From positions 90,850,722 to 90,914,721 of the forward strand of contig NC_073691.1 of NCBI RefSeq assembly GCF_029784155.1: DNA of 64,000 bases, read 5' to 3'. A program made the translations under genes and the position numbers. Under the pieces are notes generated by a model. That model was not told the DNA's origin. It searched no databases and was given only the letters and a program-made list of their open reading frames with translations. The stretch is from Uranotaenia lowii. Lineage: Eukaryota; Arthropoda; Insecta; Diptera; Culicidae. This document shows positions 1 through 12,182 of this stretch, in pieces; position 1 is the stretch's first letter; the number at the start of each line of letters is the position of its first letter.

Positions 1-950
1 TATTCCTTTAACTTGCATTGAAAGGCTGAAGTTATTCATTTTATGAAAAATGTCAGCCAAATAAGCCAACCTGACGAGCCACTGATAATAATCATTCAAT
101 CTTACCCCCAATGCCAAATTATTGTAGCTCAAAAACGCTCTGACTTCCGATCTTAATTCAAACAGGCGAGACAAAGATTTTCTACGAGATAACCAGCGAT
201 CTTGGTATGAAGAAGTAGCGTGGAATGTTGGCTACCCATCTCTTCTCACAACACCTTGAATAACCTTGAATTATTCGGTCGAGCCTTAATAAAGTTGATT
301 ATTTTTACGCTTTCGTCCAAGACTTTCTTAAAAGATAATAATAGATTCTTTATAGCGAGTGCATGTCGTTGAAGGATGTAATGACTACTACCGCAATTTT
401 TAGTCTTTTCTTTGATCTTGGCAACGACTCCAGCAGTATTTTCAACTATGGCTTTCGCATCGTCCGTACATACATCAATGCAATTTCCCCATGGAATATT
501 GTTGTCCGTATCATAATCATCAATTAGCTTGAAAATTTCAGCTCCCGTCGTGGAAGTTTGCAACGGTTTGCAAAGGAACAAATCTTCTTCGAAACATTCA
601 GAACCTTGATAGCGAACAAATATCATCAGAATTACTAGCCCTGCTACATCTGTGGATTCGTCAAGCTGCATATCGAATTTTGAAGTTCTCAATCGAGAAA
701 CTTAAATGCTTTCAACATCTTCAGCCATGTCACAAATTCACCGAGAAACCAATTCCACTGTTTTATCATCAACCATCAACCAAGCAAATGGTAAGCGCTT
801 CTCCAGCTTTTCAAATCGGTAGCTCACTAAGTACGGCGCAAGAACTGCCTTTTCATTTAGTGTTTTGCACCCTCAGTCCTGCAATTCAACGTTGATCTAT
901 CAAAGCAGTGCATTTTGACAATCCAGCATTCTTTGCCAACAGGGATTTAG
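1..950 (-). pseudogene. hAT-family (ZBED5/SCAND3-like) transposase remnant, runs off the left edge
   Basis: The minus strand encodes a stretch of hAT transposase of the type often annotated as ZBED5 or SCAN-domain protein 3. The clearest block is 246-692, with the signature LDESTDVAG (the first catalytic region), FEEDLFLCK, TTGAEIF, CTDDAKA and the SSHYILQRHALA segment. Reading on toward position 1 gives LSRLFELRSEV, LNDYYQWLVRLAYLADIF and FSLSMQVKG, so the gene continues outside the window. It is broken. There is an in-frame TGA at 246-248, a frameshift near 195-202 and two stops upstream (around 710 and 740). Reading before the main block gives ICDMAEDVE and LTAKSLLAKNAGLS, as expected for the N-terminal half of this family. 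I see no intact start. The family assignment rests on motif recognition and I am confident of it. Whether this was a transposon copy or a domesticated relative is settled by the hAT-like end at 1161-1167, which favours a transposon. Confidence 0.85.
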
Positions 951-1100
951 CCGTCAGTAAAAACAAAGTAAACAAAATTTATTCGTTCGTACTAGGAATA
1001 TGCCCTGTGAATATTTTTTTCTCATGCTTCGATAAAAATGAAACGATAAAAAAATATCACAGTTTTTACAAAGTTGGTTTATGATTTTCGTTGCGTACGT

Positions 1101-1167
1101 CGCGGAGCACTTTCATAAGCTTCGCGGAGCACCAAGTGCTCCGCGGAGCACGATCTGAAAACCCCTG
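1101..1167 (-). repeat. hAT-type terminus with subterminal repeats
   Basis: The sequence at 1157-1167, read on the minus strand, begins CAGGGGTTTTC, the usual start of a hAT terminal inverted repeat. Inside it lie three copies of GCGGAGCAC (about 1102-1110, 1124-1132 and 1143-1151). The last is part of a perfect 16-bp palindrome, GTGCTCCGCGGAGCAC, at 1136-1151. Such subterminal repeats are typical transposase-binding sites. The other end of the element lies outside the window, so the 8-bp target duplication cannot be checked. Confidence 0.7.
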
Positions 1168-1172
1168 ATCTA

Positions 1173-1788
1173 GGGAATGCTTAAGAATAAATTAACTTAA
1201 TGTCCAAGAAAGTTGAAGTTAGAAGTAGCACAGAAGGATACATTTTTTGATATTATGACTACAAAAAATGTAAAAAAGTGGTGTTAAAACCTTTATTTTT
1301 AATCAATTTAATTTCAAAATTTGTAAAATAAAGATAAGAAAGTTGACGTAATTTGGCACATTTTTGCACAATACAATTTCCCATATTTTTGTAAAGTATC
1401 GCAGCGCTTATGTTATTACACCACGGTATGAAATTGGCTTTCTGATAAAAATAAACTTTTTGCGGAAATATTGCGTTGATGTACTCAAAATCCAGTTGAG
1501 TTGAGGTGCAAGAAATCTGACAAAAAGTTTGAAAAACAGCTACTTTTGAAAATTTGTCAAAAATTCTGTGTTTCGTATTTTGACAATCTAAAAATGCAAA
1601 AATGTGCCAAACTAAGTCAAATTTTATCTTTTCAAAAATTTATCTGGTGTCTTTTTGTCGACGGTTTTTACACAACTTTTTTTTTTCATTTTTTGTAGTC
1701 ATGATCTTGAAAAATATCAAAAAAATATTTCTCATGTTCAATGTATAGCTTTCTTGGACATTGAGTGAATTTATTTTTCAGCATTCCA
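1173..1788. mobile_element. TA-flanked MITE with ~40-bp inverted ends
   Basis: The two ends are inverted copies: GGAATGCTTAAGAATAAATT at the left and the complement of AATTTATTTTTCAGCATTCC at the right. They share the further block AATGTCCAAGAAAG. The similarity continues inward past 1260 and back from 1690. TA dinucleotides flank both sides (1171-1172 and 1789-1790). No protein is encoded. Interior sequence from about 1384 to 1620 recurs in two pieces at 28053-28122 and 30313-30510, so this family has other members nearby. Confidence 0.75.
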
Positions 1789-2878
1789 TAGCTCATCTAC
1801 AGTCATTTTTCCGAAGCAAGTTTTTTTTATTTTTTTTTTTTCTTAGACTTTGAATCACTGATAAGTTGATGATCCACACCTCCTGCGTAGGAGAAAATTA
1901 TTGATCGCTCATCATTCCCGAAGCTTCGTTTCCCGATCATATAATGATACTTATAACTAAATTTTATTTTTTTCGTAAATCATTGAATTTTCAATCTATT
2001 ATTCATAAATAGTGTCCGTGAAGCGTTACAGTTGCGTTCAAAAAAAAATGAAATCGTGTGAAGTTGCGCATTCTATTCCAAATTGGACCAGCAATTTCTC
2101 TCTCGATTGCTATTTTTTTCATGAAATCTTTACACAATTTTTTTTGTAGCGGCCCACCACACTCCCCCACACCAAAAAGCTCATTTGAGCCCCCTGGTAA
2201 TGGACGCTAGTATTCTCAGCACGTCTGGCAGCAACAAAAAATAACAAAAAACGCGAGCAAAATTTTACTCATACTGAGAACTCAAATGTTTAAATTTAGT
2301 GCGAGGAAATGTAATGATAATAATAAATTAAATACTACAATTTAGTTCAACTATCCATCAAACGCTCTAAAAAATATAAAATCTTTATAATGACTGAATT
2401 TAAAAATCCACATAATACTTTGATAGGTATAAGAGTCGAAATATAAACCCCGTCTATAGGAGGGGTTGGGAAAAAACAACAAAAATCGGCAAATGTGTAA
2501 CGAGTTTAATTTTTGCACTCAGCGATTTTTGTAACAGTTAAAATATCTCAGTTAATAGTAGAACAATTTAATCAAAAAATATGTTCAACCATAACTATGA
2601 GAAAGTTTTCATATGTTTCAAAACTTGAGGAAATATTTTTGAAATGTGTATAAATTACAAGCGAAAAAGTACTAAAAATCTAGTTTTTAAGCCCCTGTGG
2701 TTAAGCAATTTAAAGAAGTGGAATAATTTTCTACAGCGATAATATTTTTCGTAGAACTTAATTTGTTTTGAAGATGAAACTGAACTTTTGTGAATTTTTC
2801 AGCGAAATATATCTGGAATTTAGCTGGGTAAAATGATCTCAATATTCTCGCACATTTTTTTTTTGAATCTTATATTGT
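1789..2878. other. AT-rich stretch without recognised features
   Basis: I see no coding region with recognisable motifs and no clear inverted-repeat ends. It contains poly-A and poly-T runs and two short GC-richer patches near 2150-2210 and 2448-2470. Confidence 0.5.
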
Positions 2879-3807
2879 GGAGGAGAGTGGAGATACTTGA
2901 ACTCTTTTTTCTTATTTTCACCCTTTTACATTTTCTGATAGTGTGTAACTTCTAGTTTCTATACGCCAAAAATTAGAACGATACTTGAACTCGTAAATGA
3001 ACTAGAAGCATTTTTGTGAGAGTAAAAAAACTGCGGTATTTTTGAAGATAAGGTAGACTTGATCGTGTTTTGAAGGAGATTTGATCATTTATTCAGGAAG
3101 CCAGATCAAACAGAACCTCGAGATAGAATGTCAATTGACTATTTTGATCATGTTTGTTCTCATTTCACAATGTATTATTGACAAAAGAAGAAAATTTTGA
3201 ATTTTCTAATTCTAATTCTAAGAAATAATTTTGTCTTAACGCTAATGACATTGCATACTTGAAGGCGTTTTTTTCTATTATTAAGAGAAAATTAATTATG
3301 TTGGCCCTTTTCTTCATACTATTTTAAGTTAAATATTAGTTATTTGCCTAATATTAGTAATCTCGTAATCAGCAATGATCACGATCAATTCAGCAGAAGA
3401 ATATACCGTTTTTAACTCTAGGGATCAATTGTATCCATAATCAACATTTTAGAAAGCTTTTTCTGAAAAAAGTTGAGAGTTTTCCATTGCTTCAAAAATG
3501 TGTTGTTATAAAGTTCATATTACGCTCGAACGATTGATATATTGGAACAAATATATTGGTTATAATTTTTCTAAATAAGGAACATTTGAAAGTGTTGAAA
3601 AAAGATCTTCAAGTCACATTTCGTGAAATTTTTCAAACATAGTTCAATTACTCAAACAAATATTTTGTTTAAATTTTTTGAGCTTTAAGCATATTTGTTT
3701 TACTCCATTTGGCACATTTTTCTAGAACATTTGATCTTTGTAGTACATTCCAGTTTCAAGATATTCTCTGTGATATAGCTAAGGAATCAAGTATCCTCAC
3801 TCTCCTT
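2879..3807. mobile_element. MITE, 'GATACTTGA' family, copy 1
   Basis: The left end reads GGAGGAGAGTGGAGATACTT and the right end is its inverse (AAGTATCCTCACTCTCC), followed by TA at 3808-3809. About 930 bp, no coding capacity. The interior matches 56999-57973 in reverse orientation almost along its whole length, for example GATCAATTG, CGTAATCAGCAATGA and TCTAGAACATTTGATCTTTG. Its right half matches 37480-37940. The end phrase is repeated inside, which suggests subterminal transposase-binding sites. Confidence 0.8.
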
Positions 3808-3809
3808 TA

Positions 3810-4370
3810 CAGAAGTGAAGCCAAACCAAATCCACTGAGGTTTTGGAAGACAAAGCGCACCAATTCATGTCGCGGAGTTGATGATGTTAGACTTTCTTAA
3901 CTTACCATTCGGTCGCCAGAAGGAGATTTGCGTTCAAAACATAGAACCTAAAGATAAGTCAACTTACCAGTATTTAACACTGCAGTAAAAATCGTCGAGA
4001 TTGCAAAGTGCTGTCGAAATTTATAATACATTTGAAATACACTATATATCGGAGGAGTTTTTCTGCTTTTACTCTATTCTTATTGAAAATTATTGTTTTA
4101 AAGCATAAGAAGTTCCAGAAAAAAGGTGTAGTGAGAAATATTCAACATACAAGTGTACCTAAATAGAGCCTGGGGAAAAGTTGAAGAAAGTTAGTTCAGG
4201 AATGAGGAAACGTGAACAAACAAAACTTAACTACAAGATTACGAAAGGAAAAGATTAACTGAATTATTGTCGCTGAATCCCCAAACCGGAGTTATCGTCA
4301 ATGAGCGCTGGCGACATTTACTGGCGACACTCACTGGCGACAAGTTATTATCAGGACGTGTACAACTTCG
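3810..4370. other. Stretch without recognised features
   Basis: No gene or element end could be identified. Open frames here are short and lack family motifs. Confidence 0.5.
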
Positions 4371-4673
4371 GGTGTGTTCTTATACCAAAGATTTTTTATT
4401 TCAAAGGAAAGTGCCGCAAAAACAAAGGATTTTTTCCTTTGGTTTTGGTATAAATAAAAAATCCTTTGGTTCAAATGCATTTTCCTCTGTTTTAAAGATT
4501 TTTTCTTTTGAAAAATCTTAGATTCAAAATATTAATGCTTTGATACAAAAACCAGTTTCATTTGATTTAAAGTTATTATCTTTGCTCAAAGGTAATTTAG
4601 ATATAGATTTAAAAGCATTTATTCATTGAACCATTTTCCATTTATTCCAATTGGAAGATTTTTACCCTGTTTA

Positions 4674-4735
4674 TTTTTATTATTCAAACTCCTAATAGGA
4701 ACTCCGAAACCTATTAGGAGTTTGAATAATAAAAA
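4674..4735. repeat. Perfect hairpin, 26-bp arms, 10-nt loop
   Basis: The arms at 4674-4699 and 4710-4735 are exact inverse copies (ending CTCCTAATAGG / CCTATTAGGAG) around the loop AACTCCGAAA. There is no T-tract terminator context. Most likely a small foldback insertion or a recent palindrome. Confidence 0.9.
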
Positions 4736-5532
4736 GATACAATTTCAGTTCTTAAATTCTTTTTTATTCACAAACACATAAAACACTGGTTCACTATAAC
4801 CGAGTAGGGTCCTTGATATCGTTGACAAAGTTTCGCATTCTCCGTGGGCCGGTCAATAAACTTCCGAAAGCCACTCCAGCTGCTGGCTGGTCTGACTGGT
4901 GATTGCCGTTGAAGATTGGACCGAAAAAATACGACCGCGGGATTTGGGGAGGTGTTACTTTGCGCAGCTTTCTCCATGTTCGAGAGACTTGGAAATCTAT
5001 CCGTCGGCCGTGGTCCTGTAACTATACAAGCGTTTTAGAAAATCTTGAATTTACTTAAATATTCAGTATTTATTAACTTACACTTACCATTTTGCATCCT
5101 GAATCCTCCTTATTTATAGCTTACTCCGATTCACTGGTTTGATTTTTAAAACGAGCGGCCGAACTTTATTCGATTTTTCGGTTTTCTGTTCTTCTTGCAA
5201 GTCAATGCAAAATATCTTCTAAGTTTGAAGTTTTTGTTTCAAAAAATTATTCTTTTCAGTTTAAAACATTTTTCTTCGGTTGAAAGAAAATTTATTTTCT
5301 AAAGAAATATGCAATTGAACAAATTTCTTTTGAATCAAAGAATTTGTTTGAAATCAAAGTCCAAAGTTATTCAATTCAAAAAATTTATTCTTTCTTTCAA
5401 AAATTATTCTTTTTAATCAAAACTATAATTCATTGATTCAAGGGAAACAGGAGCTGGATTCAAAAAAATGAATGTTTTGAATCAAAGTCAGATTTAATTC
5501 GTTCCAAAATTCAAGTTTACTCTGCGTGAATA

Positions 5533-5878
5533 CACGGAATCGTCCATCTTGTGACAGGCAATCGTAATCGTAGGCATGGTAGACGAACAATTCGCTGTCA
5601 AAAAGCGCTCCGTCTCCACCCCCCACCAATGAGAAACTTTTGGTACTCCTTGCCTACTGTTGCTCAATATGCAACCACCCGTAGCTGTATAGGCACGCTG
5701 GTTATTACCAGGGTGGGTCAGTAGGGTGGGTGCATATTGAGGAAAAGAGGAAAAGTAGGCAAGGGGTACCAAAAGTTTCTCATTGGTGGGGGGTGGAGAC
5801 GGAGCGTTTTTTGACAGCGAATTGTTCGTCTACCATGCCTACGATTACGATTGCCTGTCACAAGATGGACGATTCCGT
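5533..5878. repeat. Long inverted repeat, arms ~150 bp
   Basis: Positions 5533-5686 and 5724-5878 are inverse copies with few differences, separated by under 40 bp. Both arms translate to the same peptide outward (including VSHWWGVETERF and ACHKMDDSV), which is why mirrored open frames appear on both strands. The peptide is not a family I recognise. The outer edge of the right arm joins the end of the 4371-5900 element directly, so the repeat is probably the inner part of a foldback copy. Confidence 0.85.
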
Positions 5879-6079
5879 GCATTGGTATAAGAACACACCT
5901 GAAGCTTTACCCGCCTTGGTTATTACTTTACAAAAGCGTTGCCAGTAATGATATTTCACAACGCCGCTAGTTGGCAAGGTTGCCGATCACCAGCGCGAAA
6001 ACTTCGGATTTCAACTTCAATGACAATATTCACATAACTGCGCATCATTCGTTGTCGTGAGTATAGTAAAATTCAGAAA

Positions 6080-6318
6080 AAAAAACTTATTCAGTTTACG
6101 GGTGGTCCAAAATAGGTCCAGAGGATGGTCCAAAATGAAAACCTGGACATCGGAAAAAACGAGTTTTGAGGCAACAAACGAAAACATGTTTCGATATAAA
6201 AAAACTTGATCTTTGTAATGAACGAATAACGCAGTCAAAAATTGAAATATGTATTTTTTTTTATTTCAGAAAATAGCATAGCCACTTCTCAAAGCGGTCC
6301 AAAATAGGTCCGTTACCC
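6080..6318. mobile_element. Fragment of a TA-flanked MITE, 'GGTCCAAAATAGGTCC' phrase
   Basis: The phrase GGTCCAAAATAGGTCC occurs at about 6105-6120 and again at 6295-6310, where it runs into CGTTACCC and TA (6319-6320). Read from the right this is TA-GGGTAACGGACCTATTTTG, the same layout as the ends of the elements at 12183-13981 and 14396-15442. The left end was not found, so this is called as a partial copy. Confidence 0.5.
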
Positions 6319-6567
6319 TATGATCTAGTACCTGGCCAAGTTTCATCAGATTCGATTAACGCAATCAAAAAAGGTGCCAGGTAAAAAATTAGGATTATTA
6401 TCGCCCAACAGACGATTTCATTCTTTTTTGGACGGATGTTTTCTTGGTTTTTTGTTATACAAAATCAAAATTTTTCACAATTGTTGTGAATTGATAGAGA
6501 ATTCATTCTCGCGAACCACGCATGGCCTACTATTGTGTGGTGGTAGCTTCAACTCTATCTGTATCTA

Positions 6568-7681
6568 CACAGAAAAAAAAATCTGAATCCTTAACAACAC
6601 TGAAATTGGAAATCTTTAATGTTACATGACATAGAACGCGATTTATTAATGTAAATTTACAGACTAAAACAAGATTGAATTCTTAACAGCACTGAATTCT
6701 AATGGCATAAATATTACTTGACACGGAACGCAATTATTTGATGGAAATTTACATCACATATGATGTAAATAAAAAGAAGCATCACATATGATGGAATTTT
6801 CAGTGCGAATTAAATATTACACGTCTTTGATATTTTACATGTCTTTCAAATTCCACACGCCTGTAGATGTTTACAGGCGTGTGATATTCAACTTGTACTG
6901 AAAATTCCGTCATATGTGATGTTTTTTTTTATTTACATCATATGTGATGTAATTTTACAACTTTTTTCTGGTCACACAGAATTCTTAACAGCACTGAGAT
7001 AGAAATTTCTTAAAATTACACGACATATAACTTTCCAGACATTGAATTAATATTCAATGAATATTTTAAAACACTGAACGCGTTAATGTCATGTAAAAAT
7101 ACAGACTGTCAAAAACAGGCACATACAAATGTCAACAAAGTGTTAAGTCAAGTCGTGCACCATATATAATATTTTATAATATTTTATTGAAGCAGTTTTC
7201 CCGCGAGTGAGTTTATCGATCTTGCTGGTTGCTGGAGATCTTTGATGCGGATCTGGAAGTGGCTCCACGTTATTCAATTTAGGATCTGGTACTTCGGGGA
7301 AGAAAAGAAAAGTACGAATGTAACTCCTAAAGACAAACAAAATTTGTGAGATAAAAAATTTTGCCGTTTAATAAAATGAATTATATTAATTATAGAAAGC
7401 TTTTAATTTTTATTAGGAAATGAGAAAATTGAATCATATTAACGATAAATAAAACAAAACAAATTCCAATTGGAAAGTTTTTATTCCAGTATTCAGTGAT
7501 TTTATAATTTACATCATTTTGATTTTACACGTTGCAAAATTTTACATCACTTTTATTTTACACGTTGCAAAATTTTACTGGCGTGTAATTTCCAACTAGC
7601 ACTGAAAATTCCGTCATATATGATGCTTCTTTTTATTTACATCACATGTGATGTGATTTTACAGATTTTTTTCGTTGTGTG
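6568..7681. mobile_element. TA-flanked MITE with CACAG/CACAC-A-rich ends and internal subrepeats
   Basis: Left end CACAGAAAAAAAAATCTG and, inverted at the right, CACACAACGAAAAAAATCTG, with TA on both sides (6566-6567, 7682-7683). The interior carries several degenerate copies of the unit CTTAACAGCACTGAA (near 6590, 6685 and 6985). It also carries at least five inverted copies of CATCACATATGATG-type words separated by TTTTTATTTAC. No coding region is recognised. The end type is shared with the element at 20454-21515. Confidence 0.7.
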
Positions 7682-7683
7682 TA

Positions 7684-10600
7684 CCACTGCAAGGTAGGAA
7701 GTAGAGGAACAAAAAGATCTAATCACTTTCAACATCTTTCACCTTATTCTAATCTTGTATCCGCATGTAATCTTTCAATTCTTAAATATTTTTTTTCTTT
7801 TTCTAAAATTTCACCGATATAGCCGATAAAAAAGATGAGCGTTTCCTGCCATCGATGGCGGGGTTCATCACGAAAATGGTCCGAAATCGATGAAGATGAC
7901 TGAACAAATCTGCTGATTGATCAACGTGGTATCTATAAATGTTTGCAGCCCACAGGAGGGAATTCACGCATTGACGCTGACTTAAAGCTTCAGCAAACCA
8001 CCGATGTTGATTTCGATATAAACTGAGAAATTTATTCATTCGTGAAGTTACACCCTACAACTTTCAGTAATTTCCGTGCAGTTTCCAGCATTTACATGCA
8101 CTCGAAGTGGTGAAGTTTGCATAAAACAAAAGTTTGCTTTTGGGTTATTCAGCACGCGCTCAGTGCCGAAAATAATGGCGGTCTTACAACAACAGGAACA
8201 ACACGACTTTGGCATGAAATCAACGGAATGGGAAAAAAGTGCTGTTGTCCTTCCACAACAGTGAGTTGAAAGTTGATCTCAAATCTGTGGGGCATTGTTC
8301 TTAGTTCGGTTTTTGTGTTGGTTAACCAGTTATTTCAGCTGAAAACAGCAAAAGTTTATTCGTTTGTTTGAATAGAAGCTAGTACCTAGTATCTATTTAT
8401 TTTGAAATATGCACTTTTGATTCATTTTACATTCATTGGTTTGCTGATTCTCTTCTGATGACTGTTGTTAAAAAAGTGGGGTTCATTTGCCTAGCCGGTA
8501 TTTTTTTAAGACTACCTTTCGATTTAGAAAACCTGATTCGTTTTCTTCACCAGAATTGACGTTCAGGCGAAAACATTCTTATTTGAGGATTTTTTTTTCA
8601 CCCATATAGTAACAAAATCCCCAAATGTAGATGATAAAAGTAAAGAAAAACTTCTCCTTTTTGAGCTCAACTAAAAAAAGAGGGAACAACAAATTTAATC
8701 CCAGCCGTATTTTCGATCAAAACCATTGGAGGAGGAAGGAAACTGTCTCAACTTTTATCCACACCGATATGAGTCTTTTGAAACAGTGGTACATCTTAGC
8801 GCTAAAAAAAAGTTTTAATCCGACAGGAAGTGTAACTGTTAGCAATATGTTTGCTGTCGCTGGTCAATATCTTATGATTAAAGCTTTATAAGGAACAGAT
8901 GGGACAGAGCTCACAAAATTGAAACGGCCTTGAAACGTCAATTAATTGAAATCAATTATCAGCTACACCTTGCCCAATATACTCGCAATTCACACGGACA
9001 ATGATAAAGCCATCAGCAGCACCACCCACACGATTGAAAAAGGCGTGTGTGATACGCATTTAGCGTTTAATTAACCATTTACTGTTTCACTCATGAAGTG
9101 GGGAGAAAAAATAACCCCGCCAACGACCAGTGACCATGCAATCAAAAACCAACCAGATGCGATAATTTCCAGGCGAACCATTAAAGTAGATTCGTTCGTT
9201 TTTTTGTTCGATTCTCATGGTTCCGCTTCTGATGATCCTTGATGGGAAATCTGTTTTTCGTTTCGTCTTTCAGCTCCAGTGAATGGCCGATTTGGAGAAA
9301 ACGGCTTTTCTCGTCGACCATTGCGCTCTGTTTGGTTTCATTTTCTGATCGAGTACTTGTAATGTACCATCATCCATGATTGCAAACCCATTTGATTGAT
9401 TTTTTTTTGCATTCTTTTGTAAATTCTTCAAACATTCTATTTTTTTTTTTATGAATTTGCATCCTTTAAGGGTATATAAGGATGATAGTACTGACGAAAA
9501 ATTGGCCTCAGCCATAACCTCAAATTTTGATTTGCTGACGGCCTCACCAGTGATGCTAGGTGCATTACTAAAATCAGTATTTGCTTGTTTCAAACTAATT
9601 ATAATATTTCGGAATTGATTAAATTTTTTAACTATCAACAACTAAACGTTTGAATTCATTACGGGGCGTCCCTAAATGGATGAAGTTAAGCCATCATTTG
9701 CTAAATTTTTGCAAGGTGAATCAAAAACATCTGAAATATATTTTCATGTACTGCTCGGTAGATTAAAAAAAGTGTTGTTTCTAACTTCCAAACGAATGCC
9801 AAATTATTCACTGTTACAAACAAGTTAATCAATGAAAGCCCCGTCTATCTTGACTTTGAAAATAATCGCCTACATGCTCTGATTATTTTAAACATATTTA
9901 CATAATTTGCTACATCGTTTAAGTCTGCGATACATTTATATCAGATAAATTATTCGTTTAATTTCACATTCGAATAGAAATTTATCGGAAAGTGGCGAAT
10001 TCTCAGTACTCGTGAAAAGGTTTTTGAATAACAAAGCAATCAAAAATATATAATCATTTTCCAAATATCAATGCACTTGGCACCCCTGAACCCCAAAAAA
10101 AAAAAACAAAACAAGAACATCTGTGTATTGGTTTTCCACAGGGCGAATTTGTCGACATTAGTACCGGAAAATCGCGTTTATCGTGAGCCCTTCTCAAAAA
10201 TCGATGCTGTTCTCCCATGGTTTGAGGTTAGGACTGGGGCCTCCTGCTAAGATGGTGTTCGTGTAGAACTGTTAATATATCCTAATAGAGGACAACTGTA
10301 GCAATAATATAGGAAGTGCATAAATTCAGGGGTAAAAATAAATACAACGGGTTCCCCCTTGTCCAAGCTAGTCGATAGGAAAGGACACGGAATACATGCT
10401 TTTAAAATACCGGCCATTATTCTGCGCCGCGCGTGAGGTGACCATAGTCGAGTCACACAAGTCAATCGATTCCAGGAGTTGCTTCAGGTGAGGAACGTCA
10501 CTTTGGATGAATTTTGTGAGTTCTTACCCTGTTCTCGTAGTCACCCTAGATGAGAATCAGCGCTTTAGCGTGACTATTTTGAGAATTGACAAATTCCTTT

Positions 10601-11230
10601 CAGGTAGTGTAGAGATAGAAATTCAATTTAAAATTGAGCTTGAGATTAAGGTTTGAAAACGATCGAAAATTCTCTCACGTATTGCCACAGCTCATCTGTT
10701 AAATCTAAAACAAAAATTAAAATGCTGCATGCAATATTTTCCATTCTCTGTTCATCCTTAAAAAAAATTAAATTTTCCAAAGCATGTTATTTTGAGACTG
10801 TTGAAAAACATTTAAACACTGATGCCGCAGCAATAAAAAAAAAGATTAAAAACAATAAAAGCTTACTCAAACCCGGAAACCGCTTTAACAAATCGTTGTA
10901 AAAGCTTTCATGTTTTAGGCAAGGTGGGTATATATTCAGGAGGTGTTACCGAATATCGAATTCCCGATTCAGCCATTTTGGCTATGTAGGCTATGCAACT
11001 ATGCGGAACTCATGAAGTTTGTTTACCAACAAACCACAGAAAAGCTGAGCAAAAAATAAACAAACTCATTGAGACCCCCGCTCACTCCTCGCCTACTTAC
11101 TGTGAAAGTCGGAGAACCTAGTGTATCAAAAGACCTTGGTTTTAGGTAGCTGCTCACTGTGTGGGTCACGCCAAACGGGATAAACGGAGAGCGAATATAA
11201 TATGTCATCCTCCGCAAGGCCACTCATGAT
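7684..11230. other. 3.5 kb without recognised gene
   Basis: I looked on both strands and found only short open frames (up to about 120 codons) without motifs or plausible codon structure. An A-run lies near 10093-10108. A conserved non-coding element or a small exon could be missed by eye. Confidence 0.4.
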
Positions 11231-11264
11231 TCTCATCACTCATCGTGATAGTCTGTCAAACTCA

Positions 11265-11750
11265 GAAACCTGGCCGCAAGAGGCCGCAAACTGAAGCTTA
11301 CGGATCGTCACCTTCGCATCATTGTCAGGGAAATCAGTCAGAATCCTAAAATCAGTGCCCCGAAACTAGCAGACAGCCTGAAGAATTTTGAAAACATATA
11401 GGTTAATCCTCAAACGGTACGGAACATACTTCATGAGAAAAAATTCCGAGGTCGTGTTGCTCTGAAGAAGCCGTTTATTTCTGCTAAAAATAAGAAAAAG
11501 CGGCTGGAATACGCTCAAAAGTATGTCCTGGAACCGAGAGAGTTCTGGCAGAACGTCATATTCACTGACGAAAGCTAATTTAATATTTTTGGGTCTGACG
11601 GACATGTAAGATTATGGCGTAATCCAAATACTGAATTGGATCCGAAAAATTTGTGACCGACAGTTAAGCACGGTGGTGGCCATGTAATGGTGTGGTATGC
11701 TTTCAGCGCAAATGGCACCGGAAACTTGACATTCATTCACGGAGAAAAAT
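11265..11750 (+). pseudogene. Tc1-type transposase, central part (inverted relative to its N-terminus)
   Basis: The plus strand reads through a decayed Tc1 (D,D34E class) transposase. The second helix-turn-helix region gives KLTDRHLRIIVREIS and SAPKLADSL, then VNPQTVRNILHEKKFRGRVA. The catalytic block follows as NVIFTDES-stop-FNIFGSDG, VRLWRNPN and [17 protein letters not shown]. There are in-frame stops (after FENI, after FTDES, after DPKNL) and at least one frameshift near 11293. The first catalytic Asp is visible in FTDES. The region with the second Asp and the Glu is not recognisable downstream of TFIHGE. The N-terminal domain of what looks like the same element is found 130 bp away on the opposite strand, so the copy has been rearranged as well as mutated. 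Confidence 0.8.
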
Positions 11751-11849
11751 AAATAGATTTATCAGTCATATCACGCGTCTACAGGAATATAAATATGATT
11801 GTTTGGTTTTGACCCGAAAATACAATCAAATCAACCATCAGCTTATACA

Positions 11850-12019
11850 ATTAGTCTCCAGGGAGTTAGTCTTCTTAAAGGTCTGAATGACATACTGAGC
11901 CGATGATCGTGGCCGTTTTACTATACTTGCAATTTCGGACAAACTTTTACCGTCATTCTTCAGGACAACAATCAGTTTCCGGATGTCAACGGGTATTTTT
12001 TTTTGTGAGGAGCAGACAT
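11850..12019 (-). pseudogene. Tc1-type transposase, N-terminal helix-turn-helix
   Basis: The minus strand starts with ATG at 12017-12019 and, after a one-base slip in a run of nine A, encodes IPVDIRKLIVVLKNDGKSL and SEIASIVKRPRSSAQYVIQT. This is the first helix-turn-helix of Tc1 transposases, of the GKSLSEIA type. It ends near FKKTNSLET, just where the second DNA-binding half should begin. That half lies at 11265 onward but on the plus strand. The arrangement implies an inversion within the element, or two copies in opposite orientation that lost complementary halves. Confidence 0.75.
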
Positions 12020-12182
12020 TTTCCTGTTAATTTAATCCACAAATTGTTGAAATCTACTGATTTATGCTAAATAAAGTTCATTTAACCGTATTTATCGCTC
12101 AGACCACTAGAAATTGTCTTTGCTGAGATTCAATTCACGTTTCTGCGTATGACAGACTGACATATAACTGTTTACTTGACTA

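Larger units (their letters stand above)
4371..5900. mobile_element. Inverted-repeat element with ends GGTGTGTTCTTATACCAA
   Basis: The left end GGTGTGTTCTTATACCAA (4371-4388) is matched in inverse at 5883-5900. The interior holds two further inverted repeats (4674-4735 and 5533-5878) and many 'CAAAG/CTTTG' words. No transposase is encoded. The target duplication is unclear: flanks read CTTCG on the left and TGAAG on the right. The two internal foldbacks suggest a composite of nested elements rather than a single MITE. Confidence 0.55.

Noticed and set aside
5494..5948. Two mirrored frames sharing a 40-residue peptide, at first taken for a duplicated gene
   Set aside because: The identity comes from the long inverted repeat; each frame is the other's mirror image in the foldback.
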